Origin: Scleroderma bovista
Taxonomy: Eukaryota > Basidiomycota > Agaricomycetes > Boletales > Sclerodermataceae
Direction: 5' to 3'
DNA length: 64,000 nucleotides
Assembly (NCBI GenBank): GCA_037178675.1
Contig: JAYMGJ010000244.1
Span: 1 to 64,000, forward strand
The translations under genes and the position numbers were made by a program. Of this stretch, positions 24,001 through 35,320 are shown in pieces. Within the stretch, counting starts at the first letter, position 1. Each line of letters begins with the position of its first letter. The notes under the pieces are model-generated. The model saw nothing but the letters and a program-made list of their open reading frames with translations. It was not told the origin of the DNA and searched no databases.

Positions 24001-24319
24001 GGCACCATTGGCCTAGTTCATCATCGGAGTCCTCAGAGTTTACATAGAATACACATTTAAAGTGTAACATGTAACAAAAATCTTCAAGAGAGTAGTAGAG
24101 CTGGGGTATATTTGAGTCATCTCGGACTGGAATGGGATAGGGCGAGGTTGGGAGATTCAATGGAGAGGAAAGGGGCAAATTCTGTACATAGAGGACATCA
24201 GTAGACAAAAGTGGAGAAGTATCAGTCAGCATAGATGGTAGTACAGGCATTGTACTAGTAGACAAAATCTGGGGAGATAGGAGTTTTATGACTTCTCGGT
24301 CCAAGTGAGTAAACAACAC
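21017..24319 (-). CDS. pol: Ty3/gypsy pol polyprotein
   Basis: 1100-residue polyprotein of a Ty3/gypsy retrotransposon. In order: reverse transcriptase (roughly residues 230-420; YEPAQSSYHSKWFCV, FDLFSGFDACQLHP, catalytic FIDDLPIKG); RNase H (about 530-660; LSVDTSYIAIGFILSQ); integrase zinc domain (H-x-H and CHECQIC); integrase core with D in YVDVMLM, D in VTDNGSEVKG and E in VVERGH. The catalytic residues I looked for are present. The frame is uninterrupted and lies in a different frame from the upstream gag-protease, about 100 bp away, so expression would need frameshifting, re-initiation or splicing. Confidence 0.95.
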   Translation of the reverse strand: MLFTHLDREVIKLLSPQILSTSTMPVLPSMLTDTSPLLSTDVLYVQNLPLSSPLNLPTSPYPIPVRDDSNIPQLYYSLEDFCYMLHFKCVFYVNSEDSDDELGQWCLGAYKHVDRKVKLVPSRYPEDTRVHRQFPKNPLDSLTPLTPLPPDFIPMKKLTKEHLALMKLNPDGFLWPEEEKLFAHVMKLNEVALAFDESERGNFHSDYFSPYIILVLPHEPREYCNIPIPPGIRERVIQLLRDKIAARLYEPAQSSYHSKWFCVMKKNGKIQIVHDLQPLNKVTIRDAGVLPILDDFVKPFAGRQCYTVFDLFSGFDACQLHPDSRDLTSFMTPLGLLWHTAMPQGYTNSPSKFQNCTSFILQDEVPHIANIFIDDLPIKGPATRYDDANGNAETMPANPGICHFIWEHAVDVHRIMHRFAHAGGTFSGPKTQVCQPRVLILGQECHPDGRSPDHSKVQKILDWPPLATPKDVRSFLGLCGTVRIWIANYSLLACPLIDLYHKDTPFIWDTPQQDTFNALKTAITSAPSLHPIDYLSDLPVVLSVDTSYIAIGFILSQYDESGRKRPARYGSLPINEHESHYSQPKLELYGLFHALHHYRLFLYGVKTLHVEVNAKYIKGMLNDPDLQPNATINRWIEGILLFDFKLIHVPATRHQGPDALSRRQPTEEEGERDADEADQWLEDILLFSHDHPLPYDSMMLPSFSSDDTSQDTMLRHILHFLETTQLPAFPSNTAHKHFVRRSLQFFIHSGQLFKHRGPRPPVKVIFDPDLRAQILNQAHEQLGHRGVYGVFQAIRQRFYWPQMYQDVTHHVRSCHECQICSTRKAEVPLTVSPFPHLFMKIYVDVMLMPKAHGYCYLVAARDDLSLAAEGHALRHANAESLAKFFWEEIICRYGVIAQIVTDNGSEVKGAFEKLMQRYSIPHIHISPYNSKANGVVERGHFIICEAIIKFCDGDINLWPTKVHHAFFADKVITHHSTGFSPFYLLHGLNPILPFDLFEATHLVEGFYSGMTSQHLLALRIRQLEKRPDDIDAAFNTLYKSRLRSKAQFEKKYTRRLMETSYKPGDLVLVRNSQVEKELDRKSKPRYLMQLFVIPKEDHMF

Positions 24320-24420
24320 AGCAATAGAAGTACAGGAATAGCCAAGAAGAGCATAGACAAGATCAGAGGATAATCAGTAATACAAGCATTCACTCATCAG
24401 TTTAGTAGTGGAACATTTCC

Positions 24421-27400
24421 TCAGTAAGAGGAGGAAACCAAAAAATATGGCTGGGTCTGATTATCATCACCAGGATAGGTGAGATGCCCAGTGGAATAGG
24501 ACTGGGGATTCTGAAAGTCATACAGATTAGTGAAATCATCCAGGGTATGAGATGTGTCAGAGGTCCTGTTTGAGATGAAGCTCTCAGGATAGGTGACACT
24601 ATCAAATGGATAAGGGTGATTGGTGCCTTCAGCAAACTCGACAGCACTGGCAAGCAAAAGCAGATTGGATTGGGGAGAGTCATCTGAGAGCTCTGATGAA
24701 TCCTCAGACTCTGGGGATGCTGGAGGAGATGGGAGAGTGAGAGTTGAGGGTGGGTTCTCCTGGATCTCTGCTATCCATCCAGTAGGGGTCCTGAACATAA
24801 AAATATGCCCATGTGTAAATTCCATTACCATCCCCTGATCTTCCACAATCTCAGGGCCAGGTGCTGGTTCAAAAGCAGAGAGATCTGACTGCGGTGACAG
24901 AGATGGTGGTGGAGATGGATAGGCCAGCTCAGAATGATCATCTGTGTCATATAAGAATGACCCAGGAGAGTTCATGTTTGTGTCCTCTGAGGTCAGAAGA
25001 TAGGAGGGAGTCGAGTCTGGAAGACTCAGACAAGTCTCAACAGGTTCCTCAGAAGGGGAAGGAGAAGGGGGGCTAGGCGTTCCAAGCCAAGAGGAGCTAG
25101 GTATCGCAAGCCAAGATGGAGTGGGAGATCTGATATGATCAGAATCATCATATGGGTCAAAGGGGTAGCCAACAGGGACAGTAGGGCTGACAGCCTGATC
25201 CATTGGCATTCCATAGTGCCTAGTAGGGTTTCCTGGATAGGGATAGAAGTGTACATAGGCTGCTCCAGGATAAGAGGTATAGGACATCTGTGGGTTATCC
25301 TGCAAGGTCTCAGGGTGAGCTACAGTGAGCTCAGAGACAATACAAGAAAAGTCCTGGTACTGGTTTCCATGCACATCAATCCCTCTTTCTCCAGGAGTCG
25401 CATGCGCAGTGTCCACCATAATCTCTCGAAGGCTATGAGAGTATCCAGCTAAAGACTCAAGTGTCCCAAGAAGAGAGCGATGTGCATCAGCATATGCCTG
25501 AGCATAAGACTGAGAGTAATGAGGGGAAAGAGGAGAGCCTACAGGGCCTGCAGGCTCCATCCTAGAAGTGACTCCTCTAGTAACCCTTTCAAATCGAGTG
25601 CTAAGCCGCTGAATGGCAGGGTTGATGGCAGGACTAGTGTTGATAGGGGGTGGGAGGCGCAGTAGTGGGATCGTCTGAGTTGGTCTAAAGCCCTGGGATA
25701 GCTCAGAATGAGCAGAGGGTGTCTGTGGCCTGCTAAATTCCTCCACTGGGGGAGGAGGAGAAGATTGCTCTGTAATAAAATAAGAGGCTGAAGCGAAATT
25801 GTGTCCTTGTTCCTGACCTTCCCCTAGCCTCTCAAGGGCAGAATGAAGCCTATTCACATGGATGAGAGTGTCAGGGAAGGGGCTGAAGGCTGAAGTAGTG
25901 ATCCCCTCCATAGTGAGTGCAGGGGAGTGGATGGAAGAGCTGGACATGGAGGAAGAGACAGGAGGGCTTGTGGGCTGAGAGAGTGAACCAGAGGAGTGCC
26001 CTGCATCGCTTCCTGGCTCCTGAGTGACCAAGAAGCCTGCCTCAAAGGAGATTGCACCCTTTTGGACACACATCTCAAGAGGGATCTCTGGATCAGCACC
26101 AAAAATCAGATAGGTTCCAGAAGCCTTCTCTATGATGCTGATGGAATTTCCCTGCATCCAGGGACGTCCTAGAAGCAGCCCAAAGTCGGAGTCATTGTCT
26201 GGGGACACAAAGATATTTGCCCAAGTCTTTGCTGCACCACAGAAGAGGGGAACTTCACTGATCATTCCAGTGAGCTTGGCTAGTCCACCATTGGCATCCC
26301 TCATGTTTGTGGACATTCTCCTGTTAATTGGGAGCCTAATGATCGAGTTGGCAATGCTTTCCTTGACCACATTTAGTGTAGACCCAGAATCAATCACTGC
26401 ATTGATTAATTGACCATTGCAGTGCACATTAATTGTGATGAGAGGGCTAGAAGTCAGACACATCAAAGAAGCGTCATGGGGTGTTCCATAGAAGCTTCTG
26501 GTGAAGGGGGGAGGCTGCCTTCTGATCCTGATCAAATCTTGGAGCTGTTGGGTGACTTCTTTTGATGTACCAATAACCTCCCTCAAAGAAAGGGTGAGAG
26601 AGGTGTCCAAAATGCGATCCACAATGGCTTTAGGACTGATAGCCTGTGCTAGGGAGGATGCTAGAGGTCCTACAGGCTCAATCTTCCTCCCATCATTGGG
26701 CTCTTGGGTCGAAGGTTTAATGGTTTGATGGGAAACATCTTCCATGATGGCATCATTTGATGCATCAAATGAATAAGGATGGACCTCAATTTGGATTGGG
26801 GTAGGAACAGAGTTTGATTGGGGATTAGAAGCTCCTGTGGGCGCATTTTTTGGAGCTTGTTCTTTGATGGGAGACTTCTTGGGAGCTTGATTGAATGTTG
26901 GGGGTTCCTTGGGGGCTTGAAGCGAAGCAGGAGCTTGATTCCCCTTCCCCTTGGCCTCAGGACGAGTGGGGGTGACTATTCCTTCAAGTATTCCCTTCCT
27001 CTGGCCCCTAGTAGCCTTGGGGGTGTGCTCTACAGCTGCAACTAACTGTTCTTCCTTCATTTCCAATGTTTTGAGGTCTAAGTCTTCCTCATCCTCATGG
27101 GTGATGAAGCGAACTGAATTGGCTGTATTAGCTGCTATGAATTGCTCATAGGCTTGCTTGATAGTCTCCCCCCCAAGCCTGGCAAGTCTTTGACCATTTG
27201 GGAGAGTAATTCTGCGCATTTCATCTCTGGCAAGTGATCCTTTTGATACAAGATCATTGATGACTTCACATCTGTTGAGACCATGTCCCTCCACACCACA
27301 TCCATAGCAGGTGATGGGAGGACGAACAGGAGGACGAGTGGGATGAGTAGGAGTGATCACAGTAGTTGGTGTGGGAGTAGGGGCTTGGGTAGGAATGACA

Positions 27401-27807
27401 GGACGAGGGAAGACTTTGCTGATATCAGGGTCAAGCTTTATGGCACGGAAGTAGTAGATGGCATAGTTTGGATCAGAGAGGGTCATGCGGGACAGCTTGT
27501 GAACAAGTGTCTCAACATCATCTTTCTCCTTTGTGATTACTCTCTTCTGATCCAAAGCTCTGAGATTGGCCCTGGCATCTGGAGAAGAGAGTAGTGGATG
27601 AATGGGATCATCTCTGGGGTCATGGTGATCAGAGATAGATGCATTTTTCCAAGGTTCCAAGGGTGACTTCATTGCAAGAAACTCCTTTTCTTCCAGGTCA
27701 AACCTGTCACGGCAGAGGAGTTCTTCTGCTACCTTGCAGACATCTGCATAGGGATAGGGTACAGAAACATCCAGCTTGGGATCCTTGAGAAGAAGACGAG
27801 CATCCAC
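24421..27807 (-). CDS. Ty3/gypsy gag C-terminal and protease
   Basis: Continuation of the gag frame after a TGA. It has a CCHC zinc knuckle (CYGCGVEGHGLNRC, about residues 167-180), a long disordered linker, and an aspartic protease (AVIDSGSTLNVV near residue 478 and LLLGRPWM about 70 residues later). The C-terminal 450 residues are Ser/Pro-rich without recognised domains. The open frame starts at a GTG, so it is probably not an independent start but the remainder of the 28293 frame. Confidence 0.85.
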   Translation of the reverse strand: MDARLLLKDPKLDVSVPYPYADVCKVAEELLCRDRFDLEEKEFLAMKSPLEPWKNASISDHHDPRDDPIHPLLSSPDARANLRALDQKRVITKEKDDVETLVHKLSRMTLSDPNYAIYYFRAIKLDPDISKVFPRPVIPTQAPTPTPTTVITPTHPTRPPVRPPITCYGCGVEGHGLNRCEVINDLVSKGSLARDEMRRITLPNGQRLARLGGETIKQAYEQFIAANTANSVRFITHEDEEDLDLKTLEMKEEQLVAAVEHTPKATRGQRKGILEGIVTPTRPEAKGKGNQAPASLQAPKEPPTFNQAPKKSPIKEQAPKNAPTGASNPQSNSVPTPIQIEVHPYSFDASNDAIMEDVSHQTIKPSTQEPNDGRKIEPVGPLASSLAQAISPKAIVDRILDTSLTLSLREVIGTSKEVTQQLQDLIRIRRQPPPFTRSFYGTPHDASLMCLTSSPLITINVHCNGQLINAVIDSGSTLNVVKESIANSIIRLPINRRMSTNMRDANGGLAKLTGMISEVPLFCGAAKTWANIFVSPDNDSDFGLLLGRPWMQGNSISIIEKASGTYLIFGADPEIPLEMCVQKGAISFEAGFLVTQEPGSDAGHSSGSLSQPTSPPVSSSMSSSSIHSPALTMEGITTSAFSPFPDTLIHVNRLHSALERLGEGQEQGHNFASASYFITEQSSPPPPVEEFSRPQTPSAHSELSQGFRPTQTIPLLRLPPPINTSPAINPAIQRLSTRFERVTRGVTSRMEPAGPVGSPLSPHYSQSYAQAYADAHRSLLGTLESLAGYSHSLREIMVDTAHATPGERGIDVHGNQYQDFSCIVSELTVAHPETLQDNPQMSYTSYPGAAYVHFYPYPGNPTRHYGMPMDQAVSPTVPVGYPFDPYDDSDHIRSPTPSWLAIPSSSWLGTPSPPSPSPSEEPVETCLSLPDSTPSYLLTSEDTNMNSPGSFLYDTDDHSELAYPSPPPSLSPQSDLSAFEPAPGPEIVEDQGMVMEFTHGHIFMFRTPTGWIAEIQENPPSTLTLPSPPASPESEDSSELSDDSPQSNLLLLASAVEFAEGTNHPYPFDSVTYPESFISNRTSDTSHTLDDFTNLYDFQNPQSYSTGHLTYPGDDNQTQPYFLVSSSY

Positions 27808-27813
27808 ATCAGA

Positions 27814-28293
27814 TCAGAATGAGTGGGGTAGTCCAATCCAGAAATAGCGATTATAGTCTCCTTCTGATATCTTTCCTTTATTCATCAGCCATCCTCCAAT
27901 GCGAATGAAGTCTCTGTTGTATGCTCTGAAGTCATGAAGGGAGTTGATTGGAGTGTCCAAGGATTCAAGGACAAATCGCTTGAGATCTGTCTCTTGGAAG
28001 TGCTGATCAGAGAAATCAGCATCAAAGTGCTTCAAGAGATCCTTCTTGAAGGCATCCCAGTTGGGAGTATGGTAGTGTGGCATGCCTTGGATGATCTCTT
28101 GTACATGGATGGAACAGTATTGAAGGATAGATTGCACCTTCTCAGTGTCAGTGGTGACATGATGAAGAGCGCAAAGGCGTTCATAGTGGGTAATGAAGGG
28201 CTTGACATAAAAGTGCTCTCCAGTGAACTTCTCTGGGGCTGACTTAGTCCCAATGATTGGTAGAGTAAGCACAGAGGGTGTGACAGTAGCCAT
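27814..28293 (-). CDS. gag: Ty3/gypsy gag N-terminal
   Basis: 159 residues beginning MATVTPSVLTLPIIG with the retrotransposon gag fold (helical, PNWDAFKKDLLKHF, LHDFRAYNRDFIRIGGWL). It ends at a TGA (27816-27814) in the same frame as the downstream zinc knuckle-protease frame. This is either a leaky stop or an inactivating mutation. The element's 5' LTR is not found upstream: satellite DNA begins at about 28330. Confidence 0.85.
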   Translation of the reverse strand: MATVTPSVLTLPIIGTKSAPEKFTGEHFYVKPFITHYERLCALHHVTTDTEKVQSILQYCSIHVQEIIQGMPHYHTPNWDAFKKDLLKHFDADFSDQHFQETDLKRFVLESLDTPINSLHDFRAYNRDFIRIGGWLMNKGKISEGDYNRYFWIGLPHSF

Positions 28294-28329
28294 AGGTGAT
28301 GATATGTTGATAGCAATACAGGTGATTCA

Positions 28330-30005
28330 GTCACGGACCCTCGTAAAAGTGGGTCATCGGACGTGTACAAATGCCTGCAATGGTGGGTCTAGCCAGTGCC
28401 GGCCGGCGTACGCAGCATAGCAATGGCCGGCGAGATCAGACTATGCAAATACAGGTGCGGCCTGCATATCAAAATATGGAGCAAGATATTGTAAATATGG
28501 TACAGACTGAATGCATGGATGATTGTAGATGGAGGGTCGGCCGTGGACCTAAGAAAGCTGCACATGGAGTAAGGGCCGGTTGGATTGGCGATATCACACC
28601 TGACGTAGGTATGGTACCGGCCTACATATTGATGGATTGTATATGTAGTACAGGCCGGTTGAATGTCGGATGTGAGAGAAATGTGATTATGGGTTCAGCC
28701 GAGTGAATCAATATGGTAAATAAGGGAAGGGCCGCCTCATAATCAAAACCTCTGATGGATGTAGCCATCGCACCGGCCGAGGAAGTGGAAGGACGTAGAG
28801 ATGGTACAGGCCGTGAGAGGGGTAAGTACAATAGGTATTGTAGCTATTGGATCGGCCGGATACGACATCACGTGCAGGTATGGTATGGGCCGGGGGGAGG
28901 TAGATATTGTAAACTTGGGAGGGCCGTCTATGTGTAATCTTGATGGGAATATGATTATTGGTCTGGCCAAATGATAGTCACATGGTCAATATGGTACAGG
29001 CCGCCTCAGGCAAGAATGTTGCAACATATGAGATGATGAATCGGCCGGAGGAGGTAGATATTGTAAACATGGTAGGGGCCGCCAGTGTGAAAATCTACCA
29101 GGTAACATAGTTAAGGTACCGGCCGCGGATATGGAGAAGTGTAAATATGGTACAGGCCTGGCTTCCCAATGTTGAGAGTAATGGAGATATGGTATCGGCC
29201 GGCCCACGTGCTATTGCATACGTAGGCCACATAGGCAGAAATCTTTACAACAAATGTGGTTATGGGACCGGCCGGAGGAGGAAACTGCTGTAATCCTCGT
29301 AAAGGCCAGTGAGAATGAATTGATTTTGGGCCATGTAAGTGTAGGGCCGGCCAGTAGGAGGAATATTGTAAAGACGTTACCGGCCGCCTGAATTCACAAT
29401 TTTAAGAGCCATGTAGATATGGTATCGGCCGGGCCCAGGTGCTATTGCATATATGATGTACGCCGCTTTGGCGCACAATCTTCCAACCAACGTGAATGGT
29501 GGCCCGGCCGGTAGTGGAATATGCCGCAACCATGGTAAGGGCTGGGGAGGGTGAATTGAATGTTGGTCATGTAGATGTATGGCCGGCCAGCTTGAGGGAC
29601 ATTGTAAAGACGGTACAGGCCGCCTGACTTCACAATTTTGAGAGTCATGTAGGTAGGGTGTCGGCCGGGTCCAGGTGCTATTGCATATATAATGTAGGCC
29701 GCTTGGCCACAAGATCTTCCAACCAACATGGATGGTGGCCCGGCCGGCCGTGGAAGGTGCTGCAACCATGGTAAGGGCCGGGGAGGGTGAATTAACTGTT
29801 GGTCATGTAGAGATATGGGCGGCCGGCTTGAGGGACATTGTAAAGACGGTACAGGCCGCCTGACTTCACAATTTTGAGAGTCATGTAGGTAGGGTGTCAG
29901 CCGGGCCCAGGTGCTATCGCATATATAATGTAGGCCGCTTCAGCCCAAGATCTTCCAACTGACATGGATGGGGGCCCGGCCGGAGGTAGAAAGTGCTGCA
30001 CCAGG
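28330..30005. repeat. GGCCGG-rich satellite with ~240-bp higher-order repeat
   Basis: Short degenerate units containing (g)gtacaggccg, cggccgg and attgtaaa recur about every 50-60 bp. From about 29150 to 29995 they form a higher-order unit of about 240 bp (ggccgcctga...tcacaatttt...ggtgctattgca...cttccaac) present about 2.6-3 times. The block starts with the module ttcagtcacggaccctcg, which recurs at 30009 and, inverted, at the far end of the palindrome. Confidence 0.7.
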
Positions 30006-30119
30006 TAGTTCAGTCACAAACCCTCGCAAAAGTGGGTCATCGGACATGTACATTTGCCTGTAAAGGTGGGACTAGCCGACGCCGGCCGATGCTTGCAGAA
30101 CTGGGCCAGGCCGATGTTT

Positions 30120-31500
30120 TCTATTATTGCAAATCTAGTACAGGCCTGAGGGACATTAATCACTGCAAAACTGGGATGGGCTGATGTTTGATAAAAATTG
30201 CAGAACTGGGACTGGTGGGAGCATTGTAAAACTAGGTCAGGCCTGTTGAACAAAAAAATTGACAAGTGTTGCAAAGCTGGGACTGGCCGATGTTGTAGAT
30301 ACATTGCAAAACTGGGTCAGGCCTGTTGAGAAAAAAGTTGTCAATTACTGCAAAACTGGGTCAGGCTGACATGGCAGAATGGGGTCAGGCCTTTTGAGGA
30401 AAAAAAAATTGTCAAGCATTGCGAAACTGGGTCAGGCTGACATTGTATATACATTGCAGAACTGGATCAGGCCTGTTGAGAAAAAAAGTTGTCAAGCATT
30501 GCAAAACTGGGTCAGGCTGACATTGCAGAACTGGGTCAGGCCTGTTGAGGAAAAAGCAAAACTGGGTCAGGCTGACATTGCAGAACTGGGTCAGGCCTGT
30601 TGAGGAAAAAGTTGTCAAGCATTGCAAAACTGGGTCAGGCTGACATTGCAAAACTGGGCCAGGCTGACATTGCAGAACTGGGTCAGGCCTGTTGAGGAAA
30701 AAGTTGTCAAGCATTGCAAAACTGGGCCAGGCTGACATTGCAGAACTGGGTCAGGCCTGTTGAGGAAAAAGTTGTCAAGCATTGCAAAACTGGGCCAGGC
30801 TGACATTGCAGAACTGGGTCAGGCCTGTTGAGGAAATAGTTGTCAAGCATTGCAAAACTGGGTCAGGCTGACATTGCAGAACTGGGTCAGGCCTGTTGAG
30901 GAAAAAGTTGTCAAGCATTGCCTTGTATATACATTGCAGAACTGGATCAGGCCTGTTGAGAAAAAAAGTTGTCAAGCATTGCAAAACTGGGTCAGGCTGA
31001 CATTGCAGAACTGGGTCAGGCCTGTTGAGGAAAAAGTTGTCAAGCATTGCAAAACTGGGTCAGGCCTGTTGAGGAAAAAGTTGTCAAGCATTGCAAAACT
31101 GGGCCAGGCTGACATTGCAGAACTGGGTCAGGCCTGTTGAGGAAAAAGTTGTCAAGCATTGCAAAACTGGGCCAGGCTGACATTGCAGAACTGGGTCAGG
31201 CCTGTTGAGGAGAAAGTTGTCAAGCATTGCAAAACTGGGCCAGGCTGACATTGCAGAACTGGGTCAGGCCTGTTGAGGAAAAAGTTGTCAAGCATTGCAA
31301 AACTGGGCCAGGCTGACATTGCAGAACTGGGTCAGGCCTGTTGAGGAAATAGTTGTCAAGCATTGCAAAACTGGGTCAGGCTGACATTGCAGAACTGGGT
31401 CAGGCCTGTTGAGAAACAAAGTTGTCAAGTACTGCAAAACTGGGTCAGGCCTGTTGAGCAAAAAAGTTGTCAACCATTGCAAAACTGGGTCAGACCCAAA
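30120..31500. repeat. 68-bp satellite, left arm
   Basis: Tandem unit of about 68 bp: gttgtcaagcattgcaaaac, tgggycaggctgacattgca, gaactgggtcaggcctgttg, aggaaaaa. Each unit carries the half-repeat attgcaraactgggycagg twice. The mirror array is at 37300-38060. Confidence 0.85.
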
Positions 31501-31539
31501 ATTGATACACATTGCAGAATTAAATTACTGTGCTGACTA

Positions 31540-33480
31540 CCAAAAATGTGGACCATTGATTAGGCAATATTGTGTACTGTTGGTGTGATAGTGTTGACTA
31601 CCAAAGATGTGCAGCTTGGATTATCTAATGTTGTGTTCTATTGGTGTGGTAGTGCTGATTACCAAAAATGCGGACTATTGATTAGCCAATGTTGTGTAGT
31701 GTTGTTGTTGTAGTGTACTACCAAAAATGTGTAGTATTGATTACCTAATGTTGGGTACTCTTGGTGTGGTAGTGCTGATTACCAAAAATGCGGACTATTG
31801 ATTGGCCAATGTTGTGTAGTGTTGTTGTTGTAGTGTACTACCAAAAATGTGTAGTATTGATTACCTAATGTTGGGTACTCTTGGTGTGGTAGTGCTGATT
31901 ACCAAAAATGCGGACTATTGATCAACCAATATTGTGTGGTGTTGTTGTAGTGTACTACCAAAAAAAGTGTAGTACTGATTACCTAATGTTGTGTAGTATT
32001 GATGTGATAGTGTTCATTACCAAAAATGCGGACTGTTGATTAGCCAATGTTGTGTAGTGTTGTTGTTGTAGTGTACTACCAAAGATATGTAGTATTGATT
32101 ATCTAATGTTTTGTACTGTTGGTGTGGTAGTGTTGATTACCAAAAATGTGTAGCTTGGATTACCTAATGTTGTGTACTGTTGGTGTGGTAGTGCTGATTA
32201 CCAAAAATGCGAACCATTAGCCAATGTTGTGCAGTGTTGTTGTTGTAGTGTTGATTACCAAAAATGTGTAGCTTGGATTACCTAATGTTGTGTACTGTTG
32301 GTGTGGTAGTGCTGATTACCAAAAATGCGAACCATTAGCCAATATTGTGTAGTGTTGTTGTTGTAGTGTACTACCAGAAATGTGTAGTATTAATTACCTA
32401 ATGTTGTGTACTATTGATGTGGTAGTGTTGATTACCAAAAATGCGAACTATTGATCAACCAATGTTGTGTAGTGTCATTGTTGTAGTGTTGATTACCAAA
32501 AATGTGTAGCTTGGATTACCTAATGTTGTGTACTGTTGGTGTGGTAGTGTTGATTACCAAAAATGTGTAGTTTGGATTACCTAATGTTGTGTACTGTTGG
32601 TGTGGTAGTACTGATTATCAAAAATGCGGACTATTGATTAGTTGTTGTAGTGTACTAACAAAAATGTGTAGTATTGATTATCTAATGTTGTGTACTGTTG
32701 GTGTAGTAGTACTGATCATCAAAAATGTGGACTATTGATTAGTTGTTGTAGTGTACTACCAAAAATGTGTAGTTTGGATGACCTAATGTTGTGTACTGTT
32801 GGTGTGGTAGTGTTGATTATCAAAAGTGCGGACTATTGGTTAGTCAATATTGTGTAGTGTTAATTACCAAAAATGTGTAGTTTGGATTACCTAATGTTGT
32901 GTATTGTTGGTGTGGTAGTGTTGATTATCAAAAATGCGGACTATTGATTAGCCAATATTGTGTAGTTTGGATTACCTAATGTTGTGTACTGTTGGTGTAG
33001 TAGTGCTGATTATCAAAAATGCGGACTATTGATTAGCCAATATTGTGTAGTGTTGTTGTTGTAGTGTACTACCAAAAATGTGTAGTATTGATTACCTAAT
33101 GTTGGGTACTCTTGGTGTGGTAGTGCTGATTACCAAAAATGCGGACTATTGATCAACCAATATTGTGTGGTGTTGTTGTAGTGTACTACCAAAAATGTGT
33201 AGTACTGATTACCTAATGTTGTGTAGTGTTGATGTGATAGTGTTCATTACCAAAAATGCGGACTGTTGATTAGCCATTATTGTGTAGTATTGTTGTAGTG
33301 CACTACCCAAAATCTGTAGTGTTAATTACCCAATGTTGTGTAGTGTTGATTACCAAAAGTGCGGACTTCTGATTAGCCATTATTGTTTAGTGTTGATTAC
33401 CAAAAATGCGGACTATTGATTAGGAAATGTAGTGTAGTGTTTGTGTATTGGAGTTGATTACCAACATTGTGTAGTTTTCA
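31540..33480. repeat. 120-bp dimeric satellite, left arm
   Basis: Composite of two ~60-bp halves, one with gattaccaaaaatgcggacta and one with tactaccaaaaatgtgtagt. A 120-bp period is clear at 31680-31920, with degenerate and deleted units elsewhere. The mirror array is at 35320-37270. The same core motif is found at 49.4-51.1 kb. Confidence 0.8.
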
Positions 33481-34353
33481 TTAACTAAATTCAGTAGTGT
33501 CAACACTTGATTACATAAGCTCTCCAAGCGCCACTACTCCCAAAACATTACCATATTTGGTCAATAGTTGACTTCAAATATTCCCACCTTTGTTCTGGTA
33601 CTTTTCTTCCCCTTCTGTGCTTCATCCCTGGTCCAAATGTACTGTAAAAATGATTCTGTATCCCATATTACCCTATAGGATCACCATTGGACCCTCATCT
33701 AAATGTGCAAGGGGCTCTGTATCCCCAGAGAGTAGTGCAGGCTTAAAAACACCAAAAATGTTCGCATTTTTGATACATTCAACATATCAACTTAAAGAAT
33801 GCATCCCCATACAGGGGATATATGTACCTACAACATATTTACAGTCCACAGCATCGGATCCATGTCCTGGTGCGATGTTTTATGTTTTTCCTTTGCAAAC
33901 ATATCACCATGGCAGGCAATTACTAGGAGGTATGGTGGCTACTGGATGGTCTCCAGTGGTATTACTATGCTATACCAAAGTCCCAATACAATCTAGTGAG
34001 CAGCTGACCACTCCAAGAGGAGCAGCATAGAAAACAGCACTTTCATAACAATAGGTGCTGTATGATCCTCCAGATCAGGTATGCACAATATGACTATCTC
34101 AAAAGCTGGGGGATACCATACAGTAGTGGATACAATTTACTCAAGTCAATACCGCTTGATGTGGGGGAGGGAAGGGCACAATAACATACAGAAGGCGTGG
34201 GAAAATACCCCACAAAATGCGGAGATATGCAAAAACATTACATATCACACAACACATAACATCTACTGACCTAGAAATGCTACCAACAGCCTACTAATAT
34301 CACATAATGCTTATACTCAGCTGTTCCTGACATGCTTAGAGGCACAAATCATT
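33480..34353 (+). repeat. unique-sequence inner arm, left
   Basis: Non-satellite part of the left arm. It contains a 146-codon open frame (33590-34030) and a 62-codon frame (34081-34269), both duplicated identically in the other arm. Neither matches a family I know, so coding status is doubtful. Confidence 0.6.
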
Positions 34354-34449
34354 CAAGGTTTGAAAAATGCGGAAATGTGCTACATCATATCAGTACTGCA
34401 GGTGCAAAGCTGCAGTGTATATGGACAGTAACAACATGTTCTTGGTTCA
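34354..34449. other. 96-nt spacer at the palindrome centre
   Basis: The only unpaired sequence between arms. Inverted similarity stops at 34353 (aaatcatt) and resumes at 34450 (aatgattt). Confidence 0.8.
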
Positions 34450-35320
34450 AATGATTTGTGCCTCTAAGCATGTCAGGAACAGCTGAGTATAAGCATTATG
34501 TGATATTAGTAGGCTGTTGGTAGCATTTCTAGGTCAGTAGATGTTATGTGTTGTGTGATATGTAATGTTTTTGCATATCTCCGCATTTTGTGGGGTATTT
34601 TCCCACGCCTTCTGTATGTTATTGTGCCCTTCCCTCCCCCACATCAAGCGGTATTGACTTGAGTAAATTGTATCCACTACTGTATGGTATCCCCCAGCTT
34701 TTGAGATAGTCATATTGTGCATACCTGATCTGGAGGATCATACAGCACCTATTGTTATGAAAGTGCTGTTTTCTATGCTGCTCCTCTTGGAGTGGTCAGC
34801 TGCTCACTAGATTGTATTGGGACTTTGGTATAGCATAGTAATACCACTGGAGACCATCCAGTAGCCACCATACCTCCTAGTAATTGCCTGCCATGGTGAT
34901 ATGTTTGCAAAGGAAAAACATAAAACATCGCACCAGGACATGGATCCGATGCTGTGGACTGTAAATATGTTGTAGGTACATATATCCCCTGTATGGGGAT
35001 GCATTCTTTAAGTTGATATGTTGAATGTATCAAAAATGCGAACATTTTTGGTGTTTTTAAGCCTGCACTACTCTCTGGGGATACAGAGCCCCTTGCACAT
35101 TTAGATGAGGGTCCAATGGTGATCCTATAGGGTAATATGGGATACAGAATCATTTTTACAGTACATTTGGACCAGGGATGAAGCACAGAAGGGGAAGAAA
35201 AGTACCAGAACAAAGGTGGGAATATTTGAAGTCAACTATTGACCAAATATGGTAATGTTTTGGGAGTAGTGGCGCTTGGAGAGCTTATGTAATCAAGTGT
35301 TGACACTACTGAATTTAGTT
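34450..35320 (-). repeat. unique-sequence inner arm, right
   Basis: Exact-looking reverse complement of 33480-34353, including both open frames. Confidence 0.6.

Noticed and set aside
28330..31500. CRISPR-like regular repeats
   Set aside because: Units are contiguous tandem satellites without unique spacers, in a eukaryotic context.
33590..35213. Identical 146-codon frames in both palindrome arms as a duplicated gene
   Set aside because: No recognisable family, no splice structure and a shorter overlapping frame of similar quality; retained only as repeat content.
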